From an uncultured Phycisphaerae bacterium (GTDB taxonomy: Bacteria > Planctomycetota > Phycisphaerae > UBA1845 > Fen-1342): a DNA stretch of 64,000 bases. The notes beneath the pieces were generated by a model that had not been told where the DNA came from, made no database searches, and worked only from the letters and a program-made list of their open reading frames with translations. The stretch covers positions 1 to 64,000 of the forward strand of contig CALGJV010000015.1 of NCBI GenBank assembly GCA_937928595.1, in the 5' to 3' direction. The stretch's first letter is position 1. Every line of letters starts with the position of its first letter. The translations under genes and the position numbers were made by a program. Shown here one piece after another: positions 12,223-19,687 of the stretch.

Positions 12223-13367
12223 TCGCCAAGCTCGCGCTCGAGGACGGCTCGGTCTTCACCGGGCGGGCGCTCGGCCCCCGCGGCACCCGCACCGGCGAGG
12301 TCGTCTTCAACACCGCCATGACCGGCTACCAGGAGGTCTTCACCGACCCGTCGTACTGCGGCCAGATCGTCACCATGACCTTCCCGCTGCTCGGCAACTA
12401 CGGCGTCAATCCCGACGACTTCGAATCGACGCAGCCGTACCTCTCGGGTGTCGTACTCAAGGAGCTCCCCCCGCGCCCCAGCAACTTCCGGGCGACGCTC
12501 AGCCTCCCCGAGTTCCTCGAGAAGCACGGCATCCTCGGTATCGCCGGCGTCGACACCCGCGCGGTCACACGTCGCATCCGCACGCAGGGCGCCCTCCGCG
12601 GCATCCTCTCCAGCGAGATCTTCGACGACCTCGAGCTCGTCCACCGGGCCCGCAACGCCCAGCCCATGGCCGGCACCAACCTCGTCGCCGCCGTCAGCCC
12701 CGCCCGCCCCGGCCCCTGGACCGAGCCGCTGTGGAAACCCGACGTTGACGGCCGCGGCCCGGCCGCGCCGTCCGGGCCGTGCCACATCGTCGCGCTCGAC
12801 TGCGGCATCAAGCACAACATCCTTCGCCACCTCGCCGAGCACGGCTGCCGCGTCACGCATGTCCCGTCCACCGCCACCGCCGCGGACATCCGCGCGCTCC
12901 GGCCGAATGGGCTGCTGGCCGGCAACGGCCCGGGCGACCCGGCCGCAGTCACCGGCACGATCGAGACGTTGCGGGGGCTGCTCGGCGAGCTGCCGATCTT
13001 CGGCATCTGCCTCGGCCACCAGCTCCTCGCGCTGGCCCTCGGGGCGAAGACGTACAAGCTGCCGTTCGGCCACCACGGCGCGAACCTGCCGGTGGAGAAC
13101 CGCCCGGCCGGCCGCATCGAGATCACCAGCCAGAATCACGGCTTCGCCGTCGATGTGCCGTCGCTCGAGCGGGTCGGCGGCACGCCGACGCACGTCAACC
13201 TGAACGACGGCAGCCTCGAGGGCTACATCCACCGGGACCTGCGACTCGCCGCCCTTCAGTTCCACCCCGAGGCCAGCCCCGGCCCGCACGACGCGAGCTA
13301 CGTCTTCGGCCGGTTCGTGCAGGCCGTGGCCGCCGGCCGGGCGGTGGATGAGAGCGTGTTCGCGTAG
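12219..13367 (+). CDS. carA: carbamoyl-phosphate synthase small (glutaminase) subunit
   Basis: Class I glutamine amidotransferase subunit supplying ammonia to CarB. The 382-residue protein has the CPSase small-chain N-terminal domain ([21 protein letters not shown]) and a C-terminal triad: nucleophile Cys in [16 protein letters not shown], and His/Glu in [13 protein letters not shown]. The gene order carB-carA is the reverse of E. coli. It is the last gene of the unit; three hairpin-forming sequences follow within 170 bp. Confidence 0.95.
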
Positions 13368-13384
13368 CGCCAGCCGTCCGGGAA

Positions 13385-13404
13385 CCCGTAGCTCGCGCTC
13401 CGGG
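13385..13404. repeat. short intergenic palindrome (CCCGTAGC-tcgc-GCTCCGGG)
   Basis: An imperfect inverted repeat, 7 of 8 pairs, with a 4-nt loop, 18 bp after the carA stop. The 'CCGTAGCTCGCGCT' wording resembles dispersed palindromes I associate with planctomycete intergenic DNA; copy number cannot be counted from one window. It could also help end carA transcription. Confidence 0.5.
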
Positions 13405-13481
13405 CTCGGATCCTACGCGGCTCCGCGCCTGCCGGCTGAGCCGGCCGTCCATGCTTCTCTTCCGAGCCCTCCCCGTCCGAG

Positions 13482-13534
13482 CCCCGGCCGCAAGGCCGGG
13501 GTCTGCTCAATCCAAGCCCCCGCCGCGCGGGGGC
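13482..13534. terminator. two tandem GC hairpins between convergent genes
   Basis: CCCCGGCC-GCAA-GGCCGGGG (13482-13501) is a perfect 8-bp stem closed by a GNRA tetraloop. GCCCCCGC-CGC-GCGGGGGC (13516-13534) is another perfect 8-bp stem 14 nt later. They lie between carA (+) and the zinc-ribbon gene (minus), where a bidirectional terminator is expected. Neither has a U-tract on either strand, so intrinsic termination is not certain; RNA 3'-end protection is an alternative. Confidence 0.5.
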
Positions 13535-13623
13535 CTCGCCCGCTATGCGTCAGCGGCCGATGCAGCCCGTCGCCGGCGCTCCGCGTTCGGGTCCGGGCGC
13601 TTTCGTGCCGACTCGGCCAGCGC

Positions 13624-14154
13624 CTACTCCGCCGATGGCTTGGGCTCAGGGTTGGGCACCTGCTGATCGGGCGGGATTTCCGGCTCCTCCACATCCCCCG
13701 GCTTCAGCGCCGCCCGCGGCGCTTCGGCCACGTCGAGCATTCGGCCGCACTTCGGACAAGTGAAGCCGAACTTGTTCGTTGCCGGGTCGAAATACGGCAC
13801 CCAAGGCCCGTCGGCAACCTTCACCCGTTCCGGTTTCCCCTTATCGTTGTAGTCGAACGCGACCATGAACTCGCCGTGCTCCGGACATGTGTGCCGGAAG
13901 CGGACGTACATCTCGTTCTTGCCGCACTTGGGGCATGTCCGTGGCCCCCGGTCCGCTACATCGTCGAGCTCGTTCCCGCAACCCAGGCAGCGCCACGTCA
14001 CCATGAAGTTCGTGGCCGTGCGGCTGTGCGGCTTAACGTTGACCGCGGCGCTGCGAGCGAAGTTCCAGATCAGCGATCCCGCCAGCAGTACGACCAAACC
14101 ACCCAGCACGCACACTTTGATTAGTTGGGATCTCTGCTCCGAGTTCGCGATCAT
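13624..14154 (-). CDS. membrane-anchored zinc-ribbon protein, function unknown
   Basis: 176 residues. One N-terminal transmembrane helix (about residues 12-28, VCVLGGLVVLLAGSLIWNF) is followed by a soluble region with three cysteine pairs: CLGCGNEL, TCPKCGKNEM and FTCPKCGRML, plus HTCPEHGE. These look like zinc ribbons resembling rubredoxin or regulatory-protein ribbons. The tail is Pro/Glu-rich. GAGGTG just before the ATG is a good ribosome site. It lies 164 bp downstream of the prepilin gene on the same strand but beyond a strong terminator, so it is probably a separate unit. I do not recognise the family. Confidence 0.72.
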   Translation of the reverse strand: MIANSEQRSQLIKVCVLGGLVVLLAGSLIWNFARSAAVNVKPHSRTATNFMVTWRCLGCGNELDDVADRGPRTCPKCGKNEMYVRFRHTCPEHGEFMVAFDYNDKGKPERVKVADGPWVPYFDPATNKFGFTCPKCGRMLDVAEAPRAALKPGDVEEPEIPPDQQVPNPEPKPSAE

Positions 14155-14238
14155 GGCACCTCACCTGTTCGCCTGGTTTCGGCATCCACTGGGCGGACGC
14201 GTAGGACGGGCAAGCGGGAGTCTACCCCGATTGGCCGC

Positions 14239-14280
14239 CAAAACAAGACGCCGCGCAGCCTCCCACCGCTGCGCGGCGTC
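14239..14280 (-). terminator. intrinsic terminator of the prepilin gene
   Basis: A perfect 13-bp stem (14247-14259 with 14268-14280) and an 8-nt loop; on the minus strand it is followed by TTGTTTTGG. It starts 39 nt after the prepilin stop. This is the best Rho-independent terminator in the window. Confidence 0.87.
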
Positions 14281-14318
14281 CTCCGCACCGCACTCCGTGC
14301 CACGGGTGGCGCCAACGG

Positions 14319-15284
14319 CTACGGGTTTTCCCACTGCTTCCCCGGGCAAACGTAACCGCGCGGGTCGCCGGTCCACCACCAGAGGCTCGAATCGTCGAAG
14401 AAATAGTGTGGAGTGTTCGTACGACACAGCCAGCAGACGAAGCGCTGCTTGCCACCGACGAACGCCGTGCCGCGGCAGGTCAGCCGGCTCGCCGCAATCG
14501 GGCTCGTGAGCTGCTTGATCGTGCCCACCCGCCGAATCGAGCCGTCCACGGCGGCGATGTTGATCTTGCCGACGTGCCGCGCCGTCAACCAAGTCGGGCC
14601 CGAGTACCAGCCCCGATTGCCGTCGTCCCACAGCATCCGCCCACCGTCACGCCATGGCACGCCGACTTGATCAACGTCCGCACTCCCGTATAGCGGCTGG
14701 ACCGTCAACTCGTCGTCCGGCCCGACATCGGCCAGCATGATCGTGTTGGCGGGGCGCGAAGGAGCGTAGCGGTCGATCTGCATGAGGTTACGCGGCTCCG
14801 TGGTTCCGCTTCCGCAAGCGTACGCCAGCCCAAAGTGCCGGAAGAGGTAGTTCATGCCGTAGCCGCACGATGCCTTTTTCGTGTCGGTCTGGGGTGGCGA
14901 TGTGTCCGTCCGCTTGGCTTCAAAGTCGAACCGTGCGCCGAACGGGTCGCCCGGACACACGTAGACCTTCGGGTCGCCCACGTACTTGGGCACGAGCAGG
15001 TTGAACCACAAGTCTTTCTTCGGCACACCCCAAGCGGCTTCGCTCCACAGCGAGCCGTTCGCAGCATCCGGTAGATAGCCCCGCTCGTCCTGCCGGTACA
15101 TCCCGAGCGCGAGGACGACCTGCTTCATGTTGGACATGCAGGCCGCTGCGGCCGCCTGTTTCTTCGCGTTCGACAGCGACGGCAGCAGGATCGAGATCAG
15201 CAGCGCGATGATGGCCACCACGACCAGCAGCTCGATCAAGGTGAAACCTTTCAGCCTCCTGATATACAGATTTGCATGCTGCAT
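14319..15284 (-). CDS. prepilin-type N-terminal methylation domain protein with H-X9-DG motif
   Basis: 321 residues from the ATG at 15284, which has TGAAGGAGTC eight bases upstream; a longer in-frame start at 15377 lacks a site and adds no conserved residues. The N-terminus RRLKGFTLIELLVVVAIIAL is a classic type IV prepilin/type II pseudopilin signal: cleavage after Gly, Phe at +1, Glu at +5. The C-terminal part contains RHVGKINIAAVDGS, an exact His-X9-Asp-Gly motif found in the large planctomycete families of such proteins. Many cysteines are present (VCPGDP, YVCPGK). It is probably an exported pseudopilin-like surface protein; the partner secretion genes are not in this window. Confidence 0.85.
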   Translation of the reverse strand: MQHANLYIRRLKGFTLIELLVVVAIIALLISILLPSLSNAKKQAAAAACMSNMKQVVLALGMYRQDERGYLPDAANGSLWSEAAWGVPKKDLWFNLLVPKYVGDPKVYVCPGDPFGARFDFEAKRTDTSPPQTDTKKASCGYGMNYLFRHFGLAYACGSGTTEPRNLMQIDRYAPSRPANTIMLADVGPDDELTVQPLYGSADVDQVGVPWRDGGRMLWDDGNRGWYSGPTWLTARHVGKINIAAVDGSIRRVGTIKQLTSPIAASRLTCRGTAFVGGKQRFVCWLCRTNTPHYFFDDSSLWWWTGDPRGYVCPGKQWENP

Positions 15285-15524
15285 GTTGGCGACTCCTTCA
15301 CATGCTCTAGCACCGGCGCGCCCGCCGGTCGGCTCGTCCGCCGTATTTGGAGGTGCGTCTCCCATATTGTTGCACAACGGGAGCAGACATTCAACTAGCG
15401 CCCCGCAAATGCTTCGCGCACTTTTTTCTTATCGGGCGTTCACTTATCACAACTCACCGCGCCGAGAAATTTCGCCGTCCCGTGCAGAAAACCGCCGATC
15501 GTAACCGCGCCCGAGCAGTTGAAC

Positions 15525-15549
15525 CGCCAAGACGCCAAGAAACGCCAAG
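15525..15549. repeat. three CGCCAAG repeats
   Basis: CGCCAAG occurs at 15525, 15533 and 15543 (period 8 then 10), followed by the related CGCGGAG. It resembles the degenerate CCGC(A/C)AAGACGC(A/C)AAG-type repeats seen between genes in diverse environmental bacteria. Function is unknown. Confidence 0.6.
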
Positions 15550-15566
15550 GACGCGGAGAAAGGAGA

Positions 15567-15616
15567 GGGGCCCAGGGGCCAAGGGGCCGAGGGATTGAGG
15601 GTCGGAGGGTTGAGGG
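15567..15616 (+). repeat. seven G-tracts at 8-bp spacing (G-quadruplex-prone)
   Basis: Runs of three or four G begin at 15567, 15575, 15583, 15591, 15599, 15607 and 15614. Spacing is 8 bp five times, then 7. The units drift from GGGGCCCA to GGGTTGA. The + strand satisfies the usual quadruplex rule several times over. It sits between the ends of two minus-strand units, about 150 bp past the stop of the enolase-type gene on its + side. Confidence 0.7.
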
Positions 15617-15723
15617 TGCGGCGCCGCGACGCGCCGCCTGAAACCCGCTATTCGCTTTAACCCTCCACCCGCGCTACCCGCCGCACTTCGCGCCTCCCAC
15701 TTCCCCATTCCCACGTCGCTCCG

Positions 15724-15758
15724 CAACTCGCTACTCGCTCTTCGCCACTCGCCACTCG
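15724..15758. repeat. dispersed 'CAACTCGCT...CTTCGCCACTCGC' element, copy 1
   Basis: An ACTCGC-based repeat immediately beyond the enolase-type gene. A closely matching copy lies at 55592-55624 before the UbiD gene; both read CAACTCGCT, CTCTTCGCCAYTCGC and ACTCGC in order. It is probably a small dispersed intergenic repeat. Confidence 0.55.
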
Positions 15759-15768
15759 GCCGACCGGG

Positions 15769-16971
15769 CTACAGCCCCAGCACCCGCGGGCGCTCGGCCG
15801 CCAGCGCCTCCACCCGTGCCGGATCGACCTCCACCCCCAGACCCACCCCCTTCCGCCGCGAGACACGGCCGCCGCACCCGAACCGCACCGGCCGCCGCGT
15901 GATGTCCTGACGCAGCAGCCACCGGCCGTACGCCCCCTCGACGAACCGCACCTTCGGACAGGCCTCGAGAAACGCCACGCCCGCGGCGCTCAAGATGCTC
16001 GTCTCACCCACCAGGCAGCCGAGCTGCACGTCGCGACCGGCCGAGAGTGCCAGCCGGGCCATGCGCAGGGCCGGCAGGAGCCCGCCGTTCTTCGCCAGCC
16101 GCAGGTTGAACACCCCGACGCCGTCGCCGGCCGCGATCAGTCGTTCGGCGTCGTCCGGCGTGATGAGCGACTCGTCCACGACGAGATCGCAGCCGGACTG
16201 GGTGGCCAGGTACGGCAGGTCGGCATCCTGCGTCTCCGACAGTGGCTGCTCAACCGCACACACGCCGTGCTTCTCCAGCAGCGGGAGCGCAGTGACGGCG
16301 TCGGCCAGCGACCAGCCGGCGTTGGCATCCACCCTGAGCGTCGCCCGGCCGCGCGCCAGCGGCCCGCGGAGCACCTCGTAGGCCCACCGCAGCCGGTCCT
16401 GCCAGCCCTCCGTCGCGACTTTCAGCTTGAAATCCCGCAGCCCCGCAAGCCGCTGGAGCCGCAGCGCACGCTGCAATCGGCTGCGCGTCCGCCCCACCAC
16501 CATACCCGAGTAACGCGCGGACCGAAGGCAACCCGGCGGCCCGAAGCCCGGCAGGCCCAGCCAGCCCACTGCCTCGACCGGCCGCCGATGGTAGATCCGC
16601 CCTCCGAGGTCGAGCAGTGCCAGCTCGACGGCACAACGGGCGGCAGTGATGACTCGGCCGCCGACCTGGAGGGGCAGCTTCTCCAGGATTTCCAGCACCT
16701 CGAAGAAGCTGGACACCCGGAAATCGGCGAGCAGCGGCGCGAACACATGCGAGATGTCGTCCACAACCGATTCCGGCGTCTCCCCGGTCACGTACGGGCG
16801 CGCCACCGTCTCGCCGTAGCCCAGCACGTGCGCGTGCGGCGCGGCCGCGGCAATCGACACGATGATCGGATCGGCCGTGTCGCGGGCGGCGGCGGCGTGC
16901 TCGAAGCGCAGCCGCAGCGGGATGCGGAGGCGGTGAATCCGCAGCTCGCGCAGCCGCAGGGGGACGCTCAT
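15769..16971 (-). CDS. enolase-superfamily enzyme (MLE/dipeptide-epimerase-like), substrate unknown
   Basis: 400 residues. An N-terminal capping domain is followed by a (beta/alpha)7 barrel with all the expected acid/base and metal residues: K182-x-K184 (FKLKVA), D215 (RVDANAGW), E241 (AVEQPLS), D266 (VVDESL) and K294 (LAKNGG). This pattern fits the muconate-lactonising subgroup (epimerases, OSBS, NSAR). The late region (VRFVEGAYGRWLL) lacks the DxD motif that binds the substrate ammonium in classical Ala-Glu epimerases, so I would not call it ykfB-like. Its ATG overlaps the stop of the upstream binding-protein gene (ATGA), implying coupled synthesis. Plausible roles are epimerisation or racemisation of an amino-acid derivative. 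Confidence 0.82.
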   Translation of the reverse strand: MSVPLRLRELRIHRLRIPLRLRFEHAAAARDTADPIIVSIAAAAPHAHVLGYGETVARPYVTGETPESVVDDISHVFAPLLADFRVSSFFEVLEILEKLPLQVGGRVITAARCAVELALLDLGGRIYHRRPVEAVGWLGLPGFGPPGCLRSARYSGMVVGRTRSRLQRALRLQRLAGLRDFKLKVATEGWQDRLRWAYEVLRGPLARGRATLRVDANAGWSLADAVTALPLLEKHGVCAVEQPLSETQDADLPYLATQSGCDLVVDESLITPDDAERLIAAGDGVGVFNLRLAKNGGLLPALRMARLALSAGRDVQLGCLVGETSILSAAGVAFLEACPKVRFVEGAYGRWLLRQDITRRPVRFGCGGRVSRRKGVGLGVEVDPARVEALAAERPRVLGL

Positions 16972-17846
16972 GGCGTGGCGGCGACCGCGCTGCGGTCGCG
17001 GGGGACCGGCCAAACAGCGCTGCGCTCCATGGCCGCCTGCCCGGCCGGGCTGAAGAGGAAGTCGAGCACGGCCTGTGCAGCCGGACCGGGCGGGTCCGGC
17101 GCGTAGACGTAGATGAGCTTGGCGAGGCCGTAGCGTTCGGTCTCGATTTCCTCGAGCGACGGGAACGCGGGCGTCGCGGTGCGTTCCATGCGTAGGCCGA
17201 GGTATCGGACGCCGTCGTCGTAGCCGAGGGCGGCGAAGCCAAGTGCCTGCGGGTCTTCGGACACGCGCTGCACCACGGCCGCGTCGTTGGGCAGGACCTC
17301 CCAGGTGGCGTCGGCGAACCAGATGTTCGCCAGCGGGCTGAGCACCATGCCGCCGCGGCTGCTCTTGGGCGGGCCGTACAGGTGAATGGGCCCGGACAGG
17401 TTCGGGATCGGCTCGGCCGCGAGCTGCGACCAGTCCGCGATCTTCTTCTGGAACACGAGCTTCATGTGCTTGACGAACACGGCGTCCAGCGGGTTCGACG
17501 GATGTACGTACAGCGCGTACCCGTAGAACGCGACGCGGTAGCCGCGGATAGGGCGCCCCTCGAACTGGGCCAGCTCGCGGGCCGTGATCGGCCGGTCGGT
17601 GCAGGCCAGGTCGCAGGCCCCGTCACGCAGCCGCTCGAAACCGTCCAGCGAGAAACGCATCGGCCAGACCTTTGTCACGCTGAACGACTGCGGGCGGGCC
17701 TCGCCGAGCCAGGACTCGATGAACTCCACCGGCACCTGTGCCCCGGCGAGCGTCACCCGCACGGTCGGCGGCGGGGCGGCGCCGCGGCAGCCGATCAGGC
17801 CGAGCATCAGCGCCAGCCCGGCCGCGGCGGCGGCTTTGGCGAACAC
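16968..17846 (-). CDS. PstS-like periplasmic substrate-binding lipoprotein
   Basis: 292 residues from the GTG at 17846. The N-terminus FAKAAAAAGLALMLGLIGCRG is a lipoprotein signal with lipobox LIGC. The mature part reads as a PBP-like domain of the phosphate-binding type (LAGAQVPVEFIESWLGEARP, DLACTDRPI, PLDAVFVKHMKLVFQKKI-ADW, then a C-terminal FLFSPAGQAAMERS). No pst permease or ATPase is nearby; instead it is translationally coupled to an enolase-superfamily enzyme. It may be a stand-alone sensor or binding protein. The start is my choice: no ATG precedes the signal peptide, and AAAGG lies about 9 bases upstream. Confidence 0.72.
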   Translation of the reverse strand: MFAKAAAAAGLALMLGLIGCRGAAPPPTVRVTLAGAQVPVEFIESWLGEARPQSFSVTKVWPMRFSLDGFERLRDGACDLACTDRPITARELAQFEGRPIRGYRVAFYGYALYVHPSNPLDAVFVKHMKLVFQKKIADWSQLAAEPIPNLSGPIHLYGPPKSSRGGMVLSPLANIWFADATWEVLPNDAAVVQRVSEDPQALGFAALGYDDGVRYLGLRMERTATPAFPSLEEIETERYGLAKLIYVYAPDPPGPAAQAVLDFLFSPAGQAAMERSAVWPVPRDRSAVAATP

Positions 17847-17864
17847 CGACCGTGCCTTTACACT
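17836..17864 (+). promoter_or_regulatory. promoter of asnS
   Basis: TTGGCG (17836-17841), a 17-nt spacer and TACACT (17859-17864). Transcription would start near 17871 and run through a small CGCCCG-AAG-CGGGCG hairpin (17870-17884) before the ATG at 17904. It overlaps the start of the divergent binding-protein gene, whose own promoter must lie in the same 60 bp. Confidence 0.5.
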
Positions 17865-17903
17865 GGAGCCGCCCGAAGCGGGCGACGGAAAGGACGAGGG
17901 TGC

Positions 17904-19412
17904 ATGGCGACGGTGACGACGATTGCGAAACTCGGGGAGCATGTCGGAGAAACGGTAACGCTCCGCGGCTGGCTGTACAACAGCCGGTCGAGCGGCAAGC
18001 TGCTGTTCCTCGTGGTGCGGGACGGCACGGGTTTGTGCCAGTGCGTGCTGGAGAAGAGTGAGGCGACCGCCGCGGCCTTCGAGGCGGCCCGACACCTCGG
18101 ACAGGAATCGTCGCTGCACGTGACGGGCACGGTGCGGGCCGATCCGCGCAGCCCCGGCGGGCACGAGCTGGCCGCGACCGACGTCCACGTCGTGCAGAAC
18201 GCCTCCGGCTATCCGATCACGCCCAAGGCGCACGGGATCGACTTCCTGATGAAAAACCGGCACCTGTGGTTCCGGTCGCAGCGGCAGTGGGCCATCCTGC
18301 GTGTGCGGCACACGATCGTGGAGGGCATCCGCGAGTACTTCAACCGCAACGGATTCATCCTGATCGACACGCCGATCTTCGCGCCGGCCGCGGGTGAAGG
18401 CGCCCAAACGCTCTTCGCCGTCGATTACTTCGGCGAACCGGTGTACCTTGCCCAGACCGGGCAGCTCTACGTCGAAGCGGCCTGCATGGCCCATGGAAAG
18501 GTGTACTGCTTCGGGCCGACGTTCCGGGCGGAGAAGAGCAAGACCCGCCGGCACCTCACCGAGTTCTGGATGGTCGAGCCGGAGATCGCCTACGCCGACC
18601 TCGACGACGTCTGCGCCCTGGCCGAGGACCTCGTATGTTACCTGGTGCAGAAAACCCTGCGCGAGCGGCGTCCGGAACTCGAACTGCTCGGTCGCGACCT
18701 GGCGAAGCTCGAGGCCGTGCAGAAGCCGTTCTATCGCATCACGTACTCGCAGGCGGCGGAGATCCTCCACTCCGAACGCGTGCGACAGCTTCTGACCGAC
18801 GACCTCGCGCGGGCCGCGGCGCGCGTGGTTGAGCTGAAGAAGCTGATGGAGGAGAAGGAGCAAGAGCGCACCGCCCCGGGCGTGAAGGAGTGGAAGGCCG
18901 ACAAGCTCGCGCACGAGTTGCTCGAGGCCCGCGACGAGCTGGCCGACCAGGAGGAGGCCGTCCGCAACATCCCCAAGCACATGGAGCTGGCGGCGAACTT
19001 CCAGTGGGGCGGCGACCTGGGCGGCTCGGACGAGACGATCATCGCCCGCCTGCACGACCGGCCGGTATTCGTGACGCATTATCCGCGCGGCTGCAAGGCG
19101 TTCTACATGAAACGAAATGCGGCGGACCCGCGGGTCGTCAACAACCTCGACCTGCTGGCGCCCGAGGGCTACGGCGAGATCATCGGTGGCAGCCAGCGCG
19201 AGGACGACCTCGAAATGCTGCTCGAGCGGATGCGCGAAGAGGGTCTGAAGGAGGAGGACTACGCGTGGTACCTCGACCTGCGCCGCTACGGCACGGTCCC
19301 GCACGGCGGGTTCGGGCTGGGTGTCGAACGGACCGTCGCCTGGATCTGCGGTCTTAAGCACATTCGCGAGACGATCCCCTTCGCGCGCATGATGGGGCGG
19401 ATCTACCCGTAG
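17904..19412 (+). CDS. asnS: asparaginyl-tRNA synthetase
   Basis: Charges tRNA-Asn. The 502-residue class IIb enzyme has an N-terminal OB fold (VTLRGWLYNSRSSGKLLFLVVRDG). Motif 2 is CFGPTFRAEKSKTRRHLTEFWMVEPE, including the His that reads Asn over Asp. Motif 3 is HGGFGLGVERTVAWICG. It is about 35 residues longer than E. coli AsnS because of a charged, coiled-coil-like insertion at roughly residues 290-360 (RAAARVVELKKLMEEKEQER..., LLEARDELADQEEA). The start is set by GACGAGGG upstream and the normal N-terminus. Confidence 0.93.
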   Translation: MATVTTIAKLGEHVGETVTLRGWLYNSRSSGKLLFLVVRDGTGLCQCVLEKSEATAAAFEAARHLGQESSLHVTGTVRADPRSPGGHELAATDVHVVQNASGYPITPKAHGIDFLMKNRHLWFRSQRQWAILRVRHTIVEGIREYFNRNGFILIDTPIFAPAAGEGAQTLFAVDYFGEPVYLAQTGQLYVEAACMAHGKVYCFGPTFRAEKSKTRRHLTEFWMVEPEIAYADLDDVCALAEDLVCYLVQKTLRERRPELELLGRDLAKLEAVQKPFYRITYSQAAEILHSERVRQLLTDDLARAAARVVELKKLMEEKEQERTAPGVKEWKADKLAHELLEARDELADQEEAVRNIPKHMELAANFQWGGDLGGSDETIIARLHDRPVFVTHYPRGCKAFYMKRNAADPRVVNNLDLLAPEGYGEIIGGSQREDDLEMLLERMREEGLKEEDYAWYLDLRRYGTVPHGGFGLGVERTVAWICGLKHIRETIPFARMMGRIYP

Positions 19413-19552
19413 GCTCGGAGGCACGACGACGGGCAGTGCGGGACGGAGGGAATCGGGGCCGACTGCGCCTACGACCTTGAGCACCGAGCGGTCCCGCAAC
19501 CGATAAGAAAGCTCGAAGCGACGCGGGCGGCGCGAGACGCCGGTCGGATTGC

Positions 19553-19580
19553 GCCGCACGGTTGCCGGACCTCGTGCGGC
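19553..19580. promoter_or_regulatory. 8-bp inverted repeat upstream of the stress-protein promoter
   Basis: GCCGCACG (19553-19560) and CGTGCGGC (19573-19580) form a perfect dyad with a 12-nt spacer, ending 9 bp before the -35 box of the next gene. It may be an operator or the asnS transcription end; there is no U-tract. Confidence 0.45.
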
Positions 19581-19589
19581 CGACTGTGC

Positions 19590-19618
19590 TTGTCGGGACT
19601 CGGCCGGCGGAGTAGAAT
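19590..19618 (+). promoter_or_regulatory. promoter of the universal stress protein gene
   Basis: TTGTCG (19590-19595), a 17-nt spacer and TAGAAT (19613-19618). The same -35 with the same spacing is used before the DUF3467 gene. Expected start near 19625, leader about 60 nt. Confidence 0.62.
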
Positions 19619-19687
19619 GTCCGTGTTCGGCGCGTAACTGCTTGCTCAGGAGCCTCTTACGACACCCATCTCCCGGGAGGTCCCGCC

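Larger units (their letters stand above)
15285..15768. other. 484-bp intergenic region rich in simple repeats, no gene seen
   Basis: Its right half (15520-15760) is three blocks of low-complexity repeats described separately. The left part is A+T-richer (TTATCACAACTCACC, CTTTTTTCTTATCGG near 15420-15445). It carries a weak minus-strand promoter candidate for the prepilin gene: TTGAAT (15391-15396) with AACAAT 17 nt on. No reading frame here looks coding on either strand. Confidence 0.6.

Noticed and set aside
15769-16971. Naming the enolase-superfamily gene as an L-Ala-D/L-Glu epimerase
   Set aside because: The late DxD substrate motif of that enzyme is not present, so only the superfamily is supported.
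16968-19559. A single 863-residue minus-strand protein spanning asnS and the PstS-like gene
   Set aside because: Its first two thirds are antisense to asnS; the real product starts at the lipoprotein signal (GTG 17846).
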